From the NCBI RefSeq assembly GCF_003255815.1, contig NC_037670.1:69089470-69153469 (forward strand): a stretch of DNA of 64,000 bases. Direction: 5' to 3'. Under the pieces are notes generated by a model that saw only the letters and a list, made by a program, of their open reading frames with translations, made no database searches and was not told where the DNA came from. Positions within the stretch are counted from its first letter, which is position 1. Every line of letters starts with the position of its first letter. The position numbers and the translations under genes were made by a program. The DNA comes from Theropithecus gelada. Its lineage: Eukaryota; Chordata; Mammalia; Primates; Cercopithecidae. Of the stretch, positions 10,397 to 20,203 are shown in pieces.

Positions 10397-11032
10397 TGTA
10401 ACCTGCAACGTACGGCTGGAAAGTCCAGAGTGAGTTTAAGGTTGTAAAAGTTCTTTAATAAATAAACAGAGTAACCTTAGCTCACTGGGGCTAGTAAACT
10501 GAGATCAAATGATTGAATTATGTGGTCTCTACTAGAGAGACACTTTTCCATCTTTACCAGACCTATCAGTCAACAATGTTAAAGCATTAAGTATGGGGGA
10601 GTGCAATACCACTTCAAATTGCCTTTTACTTAAAGGAATTCTGATCATATCAGGGTCATAACTTAGCAATTGAGTGCATTAATCATTAAGATGGCAAGCT
10701 GAAATAAGTAACAAGAAGTTTAAAAAGAAAATCTGAAAGCATCTCTAGAAGCAGAGACTTAAATAATAAACTTTAACCATGTGCTTAAAGCCACAGGCAG
10801 AATAGCTTAAATCTTGTAATTGAGTTTTCAGGCTGGCCAAGTTTATGGAGTTTAATCTAGCAAACAGTCTTGAAAACGGTGACTCACTAGCTGGGGACTC
10901 ACTAGCTGGGGAACTCTAGGCAAGTACAAATCAAAGACTATCTGTAATCAGTGGGTTAAGATAGTCATTCATGCATAAGTTTTCACTACACTTACAAGCC
11001 ACTTTTCTTCACTTTCTGAGAAGGATACAACA
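10397..11032 (-). mobile_element. LTR 'D' of lysine-primer ERV (boundaries approximate)
   Basis: Ends GCAGGTTACA at 10397 just before the primer-site-like sequence. An AT-rich TTTATTTATTAAAG stretch about 60 bases earlier could hold the poly-A signal. A TGTTGTATCC at 11032 may be the 5' end. Because a leader follows it, it was a 5' LTR, not the 3' LTR of its neighbour. Confidence 0.5.
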
Positions 11033-11052
11033 TTTTTACCTTTTAATTTAAC

Positions 11053-11498
11053 TGTAGCAGGACGAGCTGCAGACAAAACCCCTCAGACACTGAGTTAAAG
11101 AAGGAAAGGCTTTATTTGGCCGGGAGCATTGGCAAGACTCACATCTCAAAAACCGAGCTCCCTGAGTGAGCAATTCCTGTCCCTCTTAAGGGTTCACAAC
11201 TCTAAGGGGGTCCATGTGAGAGGGTCGTGATTGATTGAGCAAGCAGGGGGTATGTGACTGGAGGCTGCATGTACCAGTAATTAGAACAGAACAGAACAGG
11301 ACAGGGATTTTCACAGTGCTTTTCTATACAATGTCTGTAATCTATACTGTAATCTATAGATAACATAACTGATTAGGTCAGGGGTCGATCTTTAACTCCC
11401 AGGCCCAGGGTATGGTGCTGGGCTGTCTGCCTGTGGATTTCATTTCTGCCTTTTAGTTTTTACTTCTTTCTTTGGAGGCAGAAATTGGGAATAAGACA
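11053..11498 (-). mobile_element. 3' LTR of provirus B (LTR10/HERV-IP-like)
   Basis: 446 bases, TGTCTTATTCCC to CGTCCTGCTACA on the minus strand, with AATAAAGCC about 70 bases before the end. It follows env B and a purine-rich tract (AGGGGGAATAAGGGAGGAAA). The end sequence is what I associate with the LTR10 group; that assignment is from memory. Confidence 0.7.
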
Positions 11499-11549
11499 AT
11501 ATGAGGGGTGGTTTCCTCCCTTATTCCCCCTCTTTGAGAACTTCACTCA

Positions 11550-12089
11550 TTAGTGGGAGTTCTCACTTTCATTCTCACTACCCATATCTTCTTGCAAGAC
11601 AAATCGATAGTGATTCACATAGTACACTTGTGCTAAAGCATTTTGGTGAACTAAGGTAGCGATGAAGCTTTTTATCATTTGAAGAAGTACAGGTAGCAAA
11701 CAAGGGAGCAGTAAGCAGGTTCCTATTACTATTATGACTCCTATTATAACAGCTTTAAATCCTCCTAGTGCTGGGAACCATTTTCCAAACGTGGGCTCAG
11801 TATCAAATCCATGCCACACTTGCATGGGCACATGTGCCAGTTTTGTCATATCTCTAACTATGTCTTCAACTACTTGCCCTTGATCAACTATGTGTAGACA
11901 GCAATTAGTAAGGTTAAATTTCCTACAGACCCCTCCTTCAGCTGCTAGCAAGTAGTTGAGAGTCAGTCTATTTTGATAGATAGCATTTCTCATCTGAGTT
12001 TCTTGCTGGGCCAGAATAGTCAAGGCTCTGCCAGTCTTATTAGTGATTATTTCTAAGAGAGCTTGTAACTGTATGATTCGGTTGAGCAT
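11550..12089 (-). pseudogene. Provirus B env, transmembrane subunit (open 179 codons)
   Basis: Class I ERV TM region. Heptad-like helix with LEIITNKTGRALTILAQQET at residues 12-31, then YLLAAEGGVC and a C-x7-CC loop, then a membrane helix at about residues 117-143 and a 35-residue charged tail ending in SH. The frame continues upstream into the surface-subunit end but is cut by a TGA at 12110-12108. The Met at 12089 is therefore internal to the original protein. Confidence 0.8.
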
Positions 12090-13180
12090 GTAAAAGGGGG
12101 TCCAGTATCCTCACGAGCAGTCTTGTGCCCAAGTACCAGGCCCATAATATTGTATGATTCTCTCAGGGGGCCATTCATCATCTTTCCAGTTTCCTATAGC
12201 TATGCTGCTCTTTTCATGGGAAGAATAGACAGGGAAGCCCAGGAGTTTGCCTGTCTTTATGGGCAGTAGGAAGAAAGATGGTTTAATAGTGCCAATAACA
12301 TAACTACCTGCCCACTGGTTGGGTAATTTGGTGTAAGCTGTATGCCCACATATCCAGTATAATCCCGTGGGGGCTGTCCAGTCCCGGTGGGACTCCGGGT
12401 GGGTCCACACGGTTTGCAACTTTGGAAATTTACTAAATGGATTTTTCTTAGTGTAGTTTGAACTCCACTAGGTGGCTGTTTTTGTAGTATCATTATACAG
12501 TTTTTGCCCAAGGCAGCTGAGTCTCTCCACAGGAAGGGTGAAGTCCTTCCCCACTCTTGCTACACAGTATTGTCTAATGATTGAGGCTTTTAGGACCCAG
12601 AAGTTATCAGGGTGATTCTTTTGAGCCAGCAATTCATCAGGAACTGGGTCTGTAGGTACTAATTCTCAGGCTTCGCATGGCCATTGATCTCCTATTACAG
12701 TTCCTCCACATACATAACATGAAGTGACATTGAGAGACTGGGCTACATGCTCAGCTAATTGCAAAATCAAATTTATTGTTTTTCCCGAAATTTCTGGTAC
12801 TGGCACATTATGTTCATCATAGAAGGTTTGAAATACTGGCTCAGCAGAGCGTTTATAAACTTCTCCTCAAATCACGATATTTACTCGAGGATCCAGTCCA
12901 GTCCCATCGATTCCTAGGGTTACACACTCCCCTTTTTTCCAGCGAGGATCAAGGGGATTGGTTATTACTAGTTTTAAGGGGTTACACTGACCACTGGTAC
13001 AGGAAAGGCCACTTTTCCCTTTCTGAAGGTAGACAGGATCCTTTTCATTTTTTATCCAAGTAGCCTAAATGATACAAGACCAGTATCCACATTTATTTCC
13101 ACACAGTCCTAATTCATGACCAATGTACTTATTTTCTGCCACATAGCCTTTTTCCTAATTAAGAGAACTACATTTTATTT
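12090..13180 (-). pseudogene. Provirus B env, middle and C-terminal surface subunit (broken)
   Basis: A 102-codon open piece at 12419-12111 holds the motif YWICGHTAYTKLP and ends WAQDCS before an in-frame TGA. The stretch from 12.42 to 13.18 kb still reads as env in pieces but is frameshifted. It joins the signal-peptide ORF to the TM ORF in the expected gene order. Confidence 0.65.
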
Positions 13181-13603
13181 CTAACTTATTACTATTAATG
13201 ATAGCACAGACATTAAAAAGGTGACTTGTTTGGGCACCCCTTTTCCTTTTGTTTTGGCTAACACTTTACTCATATCACTTATGCGCCCCCACCAGTCCTC
13301 AGTCCTTAATCTTATTTCAAAAACTGTGGTCATGGGAGGTTCAGATGAGTCATAACACACATCCAGTTGGTCATTTCCTGGGCTACATACCTTGTATGGA
13401 AAAGCATTATACAAACAAGTTCTTTTTAGAGTCCTGGTAAACGTATAACCATAAAATAATGAGACTGTAGCAACTTTTTGTCTTACCTGAGTGACTTGAT
13501 GTATACACTGGGAATAGTCCTCAGTCTGAGGAAGGTCAGTTGAAGTCCTTACTGTACAAGTCCACATTTTAAGGAAAATGAGTCCCGCAATGAGTTTTCT
13601 CAT
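13181..13603 (-). pseudogene. Provirus B env, N-terminal surface subunit
   Basis: 140-codon ORF starting MRKLIAGLIFLKMWTCTV (signal-peptide-like), followed by a Cys-containing domain with VCSPGNDQLDVCYD. The coding frame ends near 13181 by mutation rather than at a natural terminus. It is the start of env B. Confidence 0.7.
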
Positions 13604-13639
13604 GCTTTGGCTCTGCGTGGACCAGTCAGCTTCTGGGTG

Positions 13640-14265
13640 TGACTGGAGCAGGGCTTATTGTCTTCTTCAGAGTCACTTTGCAGGGGTTGGCGAAGCTGCT
13701 CCCTCCCACATACCGTTCACAGTCTACTGATGTTCAAGGATGGCATCGGAGGTTGGGCCCACTAGAATAAACTGAGTCCAATACTTCTACACAGTTGTAT
13801 TCAACTGGGCTCTCTGATACTGGCAGCAAGGTGGCGGGGTTTAGGGTGTTGCAAACTTTAATGATTATGTGGGGATTTTCACATAGCAAGCTTTGGTACT
13901 TGGTTAATCTGGCATTTGTTAGCCAATGATGTCCTCTGGTATTCATCAAAGTTACCACAGCATGGGGGGCCTTTATATTCAGGTTTTCCCCAAGGGTTAG
14001 TTTATCTGCTTCTTGTGCTAACAGGGCCATTGCTGCCAGGGCCCTTAGATATGGGGGCCAGCCTTTGGAAACCCCATCTAGTTGTTTTGAGAGATAGGCC
14101 ACTGGCCTTGTCCAGGGCCCCACAGTCTGGGTTAAAACTCCACCTGCCATTTTTTCTCTTTCTGACATAGAGTGTAAAGGGTTTTGTCAGGTCAAGTAGC
14201 CCCAGGGCTGGGGCCGACATTAGTTTTTCTTTTAACTCATGAAAAGCTCGTTGCTGTTGGTTGTA
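13640..14265 (-). pseudogene. Provirus B pol: RT end, connection and start of RNase H (broken)
   Basis: From 14265 downward the minus strand reads QQRAFHELKEKLMSAPALGL (end of RT thumb), then with a frameshift GVLTQTVGPWTRPVAYLSKQ and APHAVVTLMN (RT-RNase H connection). After a YVGGSSFANP-like RNase H start near 13.69 kb the catalytic RNase H core and all of the integrase core are missing, and env begins only about 90 bases on. Class I (gamma-like) pol. Confidence 0.75.
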
Positions 14266-14290
14266 ATAGATGTATTTTATCCAATTTATA

Positions 14291-14599
14291 TTTTTTTTTT
14301 TTTTTTTTTTTTTTTGAGACGGAGTCTCACTGTGTCTCCCAGGCTGGAGTGCAGTGGCGCGATCTCGGCTCACTGCAAGCTCCGCCCCCCGGGTTCACGC
14401 CATTCTCCCGCCTCAGCCTCCCAAGTAGCTGGGACTACAGGCGCCCGCTACCGCGCCCGGCTAGTTTTTTTTTGTATTTTTAGTAGAGACGGGGTTTCAC
14501 CATGTTAGCCAGGATAGTCTCGATCTCCTGACCTTGTGATCCACCCGCCTCGGCCTCCCAAAGTGCTGGGATTTCAGGCTTGAGCCACCGCACCTGGCC
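14291..14599 (-). mobile_element. AluY (minus), inside env A
   Basis: T-run to GCACCTGGCC. Perfect target duplication CCAATTTATATTTTT at 14281-14295 and 14600-14614. It splits the env TM region of provirus A. Confidence 0.95.
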
Positions 14600-15529
14600 C
14601 CAATTTATATTTTTATTAACTGTCACCCACCAAAATATCAACTCAAATCCTGCAGCTATTTGATTTCAAGTTTTAAATTGATCTGGTATTCCCTGTGGCA
14701 CTCCAATTGCGTCTAAATAGACGTGAGAGTCAAAAGACCCATAAGGGGCTTCTCTCGCTTTATGATGTCTTATTTTTCCTCCCTCCAGTTGATGAAATGC
14801 CAGGGTGAAAGGGATAGCCAATTGGACTAAAGCACAAGTGCCACTCCAGTTATTTAGCAGAGTGCCCAGTAAAGGTCCACCACAATACCACTGCACATCC
14901 GCTTAGGGATGAACAAGGGCTGACTGATTGATAAACTCTTGAAAATTCTTAAGCTCATTGTATCCCTTCAGGTCTCCAAGGAATGCTGAGTTTCCTCCCT
15001 GTCGTGAGAGACACGAAGTAAACTTAGTGTTGGGAGATGGAGGTTGGATGGCCCTTTGGGGCTGACCTGCAGGGTGCCAGACTTTGGGATAAAACAGAGA
15101 GAGCTTGGCATGACTTATTACTCCAGGCTGTAGAATCCTGGAAAAGAGCTACCATGCAGCCCACACCTGCTCGACTGGAGGACCACCTTAGTAGAAAGGG
15201 GACAGTCTGGGCCTCTGGCCTGCCATGTGCACAAGCATAACAATTGCTTTTGTTTAACATGTGGATGGAATATTTGATCCATTCCAACCGGTATTTGCAT
15301 CTTGGTATCCTGTCTTAATTGCCAAAGTTTGTTTTAAGTCTTTAACTTCTATGATTCTCTAGTAAAATGAATGTATTATTTTAGGAAATTACAACAACCA
15401 GTTGGGGCAGTCCATCCTTGATCTTTAGTGGTCCACAGAATGTTGGACCAATTACGGCATAAAAGCTTTACATTGGGGAGCAAGACTCCTGGTTGACACT
15501 GCAGTCTTTATTGAAATTTCCCTGGATTT

Positions 15530-15840
15530 GGCCGGGCGCGGTGGCTCAAGCCTGTAATCCCAGCACTTTGGGAGGCTGAGACGGGCGGATCACGAGGTCA
15601 GGAGATCGAGACCATCCTGGCGAACACAGTGAAACCCCGTCTCTACTAAAAAAATACAAAAAACTAGCCGGGCGAGGTGGCGGGTGCCTGTAGTCCCAGC
15701 TACTTGGGAGGCTGAGGCAGGGGAATGGCGTGAACCCAGGAGGCGGAGCTTGCAGTGAGCTGAGATCCAACCACAGCACTCCAGCCTGGGCGACAGAGCG
15801 AGACTCCATCTCAACAACAACAACAACAACAACAACAAAA
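15530..15840 (+). mobile_element. AluY, Old World monkey type (plus), inside env A
   Basis: GGCCGGGCGCGGTGGCTCAA start and GCTGAGATCC right-arm signature; tail is (CAA)n. Target duplication GAAATTTCCCTGGATT at 15513-15528 and 15842-15857. Confidence 0.95.
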
Positions 15841-16079
15841 AGAAATTTCCCTGGATTAAATTGTTCTAATTTACTAATGCCCAGTCTAAGGAGAGTCAGG
15901 AGGGCCAGAGGTACTTTTCTGAAGTAGAGAGCTCTCTTTGACTTGGCAAGACCCCACAGGTATAACAAGACAAGCATTAAATGCAATCGTTTGAGGCAAA
16001 ATTGACTTGGTTATGTTAATAACTAGATAGTCAGCAATAGAGTGAGGAAGGAAGAAAGACTAATAGAATAGATGAAAGA

Positions 16080-17950
16080 GAGTTAAATTTTTCTTTGCTT
16101 TAGTTTGGTAGGGTTTTCCCCTGGGACTATGGCACAAAACTCTGGAGGGGGTAGTGCTTTCTTGACTCGGTTGTGATGAGTCCATCCTTTCTTCGCTATA
16201 CGAACAGCAGTCACGGTGGTTAGCAGCACAAGGTAGGGTCCTCCCTAGGCTGGCTCAAGTTTCCTTTCTTTTCACCCTTTGATGAGACCGTGATCTTCAG
16301 GCTGGTGCTGGTTTACCGGAAATTCTAGGGGTGGTACCTGTGCTAAAAGACTTTTAGTTTTGAGGGAAAGGGAAGTGGAAGATAAACCAAATACATAATT
16401 TCTAAGAAATTGACCTTTTGTTTTAAATGTGGGGACATCAGCAGTGGACTTTATAGTCCTTGGTGCCTTTCTGCTGAGAAATTTCCTTTAGCACCTATTT
16501 TTATTAGTTTTTGGACCAAAGAAGCCAAACACCATTTTATATTTGACAATGCTTCCTGTATGGTTTTTATACCAAATAAACTAAATTTAACCTTTATATT
16601 GGTGTGTTAGTTTTAATAAAACTTTGTGTACATATTTATTCAGTTTTTAATGTCAGACCATAAGGTAAGATTTTTATAAACTCTTTTTAACCTTTTATAA
16701 TCTTTGTTAAAGAGCAGGTTAGTGCTTTAAGAAAAATCTGTTGTGTTTTTACTTTAATGTCCAGTTCACAGAAAAACTGGATGATACCCCTTTAACTTTA
16801 GCTAATATGTTTACACACAAAATTTTCTTTACAACTAATGTTTTAAAACTTGCTTAAACCTTTAAAACAATAATTTTTTTAACCTTTTAATGTAGGTAAA
16901 AATTTACATTCTTATGCCTCCTTATAATCCTTCTACCAAAGGTATATTTTACTTTCTTATACACCTTGCATATAAACTGTTTTTTTTTTTTTTTTTTCCA
17001 ATAGTTTTACATTCCGGAGGCCTAGTTACTTTTAAATTATACAACATTTCTTGCATAAATTCTTTTTTTATAACATTTTTCTCTTTCACAACTTTCGCAG
17101 ACAATTCTTCGACATGCCTCAACTTTTTGATTTATTACATGCATTTCTTTTTTTAAACAACCAGTTAGTTTATTTCAGGACAAGAATTTATCATGTAACA
17201 CTTTTTTTACATCAATTCTGCCCCCGCCTTTTTTTTCAAAGATGATAACCATTCTTTTCCAAAGCGAACTTCCTTTATGTCTGTGGACTAGACTGTCTAA
17301 GGCCACAAGATTAGGAGTTACTATAATACATGTTACACTGTTAACTTTTGGCAAGCTTTACTTTTGTTGAAAACCTTTTAAGTTTGGTATTTTAATTATC
17401 CTTTGCTATTAATAAGAACTTGTTTTGTCCAAATTAACTTCGAATTGGTATAGATGGCTTTTTTTTTTTTCCTTTAATTACCTGGGAGGAACCATCCTTC
17501 ATCCTGTCCTGAAGGGAATTCCTCCTAGGTCTGGTGGGACCTTTGTATGATAATTAAGATTTAGATGCCCTGTTAGGAAAACTTCTGGGTTAAGGGAATT
17601 TTCAGTGGTTAACGTTAAATCATCCTTTTTTTTTTTTTTTTTTTTTGACTTACGATAGTTCTGAACTGGTGAGGTGCGCTTACAACGAGGTTTCCTCTAA
17701 AAGCTATTTTTCTACTTTCTTCTGCTAGGAAAACAGTTGCTGCTACAGATTAAATGCATTTGAGCCACCTACTACTGGATTAAGGATTTTTTATATGAAA
17801 GCTATGGGTTGTAAGTGGCCTCAGTGTTTTTGGGCTACACCCTTGTTTACACTGACAACAAGGTGGTATTGGAGTGTTATAGCATCATGGAGAAGACCTT
17901 CAATTACCAATTCGAGGTTTTTAATTTACCACGGCTTTTAAAGGAATAGG
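16080..17950 (-). pseudogene. Provirus A pol remnants: RNase H junction and integrase end
   Basis: Around 17.95-17.64 kb the minus strand reads VVSVNKGVAQKH, GHLQPIAFI and AVSAPHQF-type pieces, the RT-RNase H connection of a class I pol, with stops. Around 16.33-16.10 kb it reads GGPYLVLLTTVTAVRIAKKG then WTHHNRVKKALPPPESFVP, the C-terminal beta-domain of integrase. The 1.2 kb between is AT-rich with T-runs and no readable catalytic core. RT itself is absent. Confidence 0.6.
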
Positions 17951-17959
17951 GTATGTTGG

Positions 17960-18160
17960 TTTCTCTTTACTGCTTCTGTCTCTCTCTTTCTCTGACTTTG
18001 TCTCTTTCTCTCTCTCTTTGACTCCCTCTTTGTCTATGTCTCTTCCTGTCTCTCTCTGCCTCTCTCTTTCTCTCTCTGACTCCCTCTTTGTCTGTCTCTC
18101 TTTCTCTCTGTCTCTCTTTCCCCCTCTCTCTTTCTCTCCCTGCTACTTTCCTCTCTGCTG
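17960..18160 (-). repeat. Purine-rich (GAGA)n tract in provirus A gag
   Basis: TCTCTCT/TTTCTC low-complexity run on the plus strand. On the minus strand it stays open as an Arg/Glu/Lys-rich ERERERDK-type stretch of about 55 residues. Probably a microsatellite grown from an originally charged gag segment. Confidence 0.75.
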
Positions 18161-18239
18161 TTCTTTCCCTGCCTCTGCCAGCCATGTATGCTACTGTTCT
18201 CCCCTCTCCTTCCCCTTCCCCTAGGGGAGGGACCAGCAG

Positions 18240-19171
18240 GAGTGGAGCTACTCTTTCTTCCCCTGAAAAGAGGATGCCCAAGATGGACATTAACTCAATC
18301 CAAGTTTATAACTGAGGTCCTAAGATTTGGTCAATTTGGTCTGCCACTCCGTAAGGGTCATCTAGTAGCGGTTTAAGCTCCTTTTTAACATTCTAGCCTT
18401 CTGAACTGGTTAAGGGAGCATTTACAAAGCCAATGCCGCCCCACCCCCCTTGTGGTACCTCTTTCAAAGGGAAGAGGGTCAGGGCTGAACCCTTAGATAC
18501 GAAGGGAAATGGGAAATTCTGAATATCCTTTTTTACATTGTTCTACCTCACACTGGAGTCCTTTTAGAGAGGGGTATTTAGGTTGGGAGGGAACAGGCTG
18601 GTGGGACGGTAATTTCCAAGAGTCAGGGTTATAAGGAGGAGGGATAACGTGAGTAGAGCGGGGGATTTGGAACAGGATCTGAGGCGGCGGTGGCTGTCTG
18701 AGGGGAGATTGGGGACACTGAACGGGAAAAGATAGTTTAGGGGATCCTGTGCGCTGGAACTTTTAGGCATGAGAACTGGCTCCTCTGACTTTTCATTTTG
18801 AGGTGCCAAATTGGGTTCTTCCCTACTTGTTTTTAAGGGCAAAAGGAGAGCAGGTCCTTGCCTTCAGCAAAGGGCATAGCCTAATTTCTTCTTGAGATAC
18901 TGGACTTTTATCATTAACATATCGGATTAGAAGCTGACGCATTACATCCTCATTTGACCCAAACTTTGGCCAGAAGATCGAGGATTTGAGGGTGGGTCCC
19001 TGAGTCCAAATAAAACAGCAATATTTTTATCATTTGTTGCTTTTTCCTATGTTTAGTCCTTTCATTATCCTTATAGTATTTTACCATGAGACCTAGGGGG
19101 CTATCCAGGGGGATATCTTTATTACCATCTTTATTTCTCTTGCTCCCTGTCTTGCTTGGGGTATTTCCCAT
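18240..19171 (-). pseudogene. Provirus A gag (matrix to start of capsid, broken)
   Basis: ATG at 19171 gives MGNTPSKTGSKRNKDGNKD, with Gly2 as a myristoylation site, then PLGLMVKYY, a class I ERV matrix N-terminus. It is frameshifted near 19.02 kb; the other frame continues the matrix. A Pro-rich linker follows at 18.84-18.56 kb, then capsid-like MSILGILFSGEER at 18290. Several stops. Capsid C-terminus, nucleocapsid, protease and RT are missing before the pol remnant. Confidence 0.75.
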
Positions 19172-19770
19172 CTTGATGGTTTTGGGTTAAGATTCAAGGT
19201 TCAACTTCCCTTACTGGAAACTTCCTGCCTTTTGGAGTGAGGCTCAGTTTCCCCCACTGGAAATTTCTTGCCTTATAAGGTGAGGCTCAATTTCCCCACT
19301 GGAAATTTCTTGCCTTTTGGGGTGAGGCTCAATTTCCCCCACTGGAAATTTCTTGCCTTTTCTACTACTGGGGTTTGTGTGAGGTTCAACCCCCCCCCCA
19401 ATGGGGATGTCTTGCCTCTTTTTAACCTCTATGCCTCCCTGACCAAGGAGTACTTCATCACCCCCGCCCCAACCCCTCCCGCAGCTTTCTTACCTTGGCC
19501 CCGACCACCAAGGAAATACTTTACTGGTTCCCATAGTATCTTTTCCTTGGTCTGTGCACAGACTTGCATGGCCCTTATGGAGGATCCTTTAAGCTAGGTT
19601 GCTGGCCAGTTTCTTTCCACGTTGCTGAGAGCTCTGGTTATTCCTTGCACTGGGTGGGTCCTAATTTCTCACCCTTGAGGCCACCACAAAGGGGTGGGGC
19701 GCGCCTCCTCATGAGAGAGGAGCTGAGACCGCCCCTGGAGGGGAATGTAATTACAGGCAAGCCCCCAAAT
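19172..19770 (-). other. Provirus A leader with proline-type primer site
   Basis: Just after LTR A on the minus strand, TTTGGGGGCTTGCCTG resembles the tRNA-Pro primer site of gammaretroviruses with changes. The leader then holds three or four related copies of a 45-55-base unit around GGAAATTTC(T)TGCC (plus-strand 19.2-19.37 kb). Confidence 0.6.
19195..19370 (+). repeat. Tandem repeat in provirus A leader
   Basis: Four imperfect units of about 50 bases: CCACTGGAAATTTCTTGCC then TT(T)TGGGGTGAGGCTCA. It lies between primer site and gag of provirus A. Confidence 0.75.
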
Positions 19771-20203
19771 TGTTATAAGTAAAATTTCAGTGCCGCAAAA
19801 GAAATAGCACTAGAATATAACATTTTCTTTTTAATTCTCAGCAAGTCAATGTACTTCTATAGAAGGGTGCACCCTTACAGATGGAGCAATGGTGAGCGTA
19901 CACTCAGACAAGGTAGGGGAAGGGGGTCTTATCCCTGATGCACATGGCCCCTGCTGCTGTGTCATTCCCCTATTGGCTAGGGTTAGAGCACACAGGCTAA
20001 ATTTACTCCAGTTGGCTAATTTAAAGAGAGTGATGGCGGTGAGTGGTTTGGCGGGAAAAATGGTTATGGCAGAGCAGGAAATTGGAATGAGTCAGGGTGG
20101 AGCAGGTAATAGGAATGAGTCAGGGTGGAACAGGTAATTGAAAAAGGTTGCTTTACAAGGAAGTTAAGTAAAAATAGAAGGCAAAGAATTGAACATACTG
20201 ACA
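19771..20203 (-). mobile_element. 5' LTR of provirus A (5' limit approximate)
   Basis: Ends ACTTATAACA at 19771 directly before the primer site. A possible TGTCAG start is at 20203. Contains repeated GAATGAGTCAGGGTGGA (TGAGTCA is an AP-1-type core) at about 20.085-20.125 kb on the plus strand. Sequence differs from the 3' LTR of provirus B. Confidence 0.6.

Larger units (their letters stand above)
14266..15986 (-). pseudogene. Provirus A env (broken, two Alus inside)
   Basis: Starts at 15986 with a signal-peptide-like MHLMLVLLYLWGLA. It resumes after an Alu (15.53-15.84 kb) and contains NKSNCYACAHGRPEA and GCMVALFQDSTAW (15287-15024), then WYCGGPLLGTLLNNWSGTC (14896-14666) and GVPQGIPDQFKT before the TM. 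After the second Alu it reads IKYIYYNQQ and then changes directly into the pol sequence of provirus B at about 14265. Several stops and shifts; only fragments are open. Confidence 0.7.

Noticed and set aside
11053..20203. A single intact provirus
   Set aside because: End LTRs are unlike each other, pol connection is present twice, RT and integrase parts are missing, and frames are broken in gag, pol and env.
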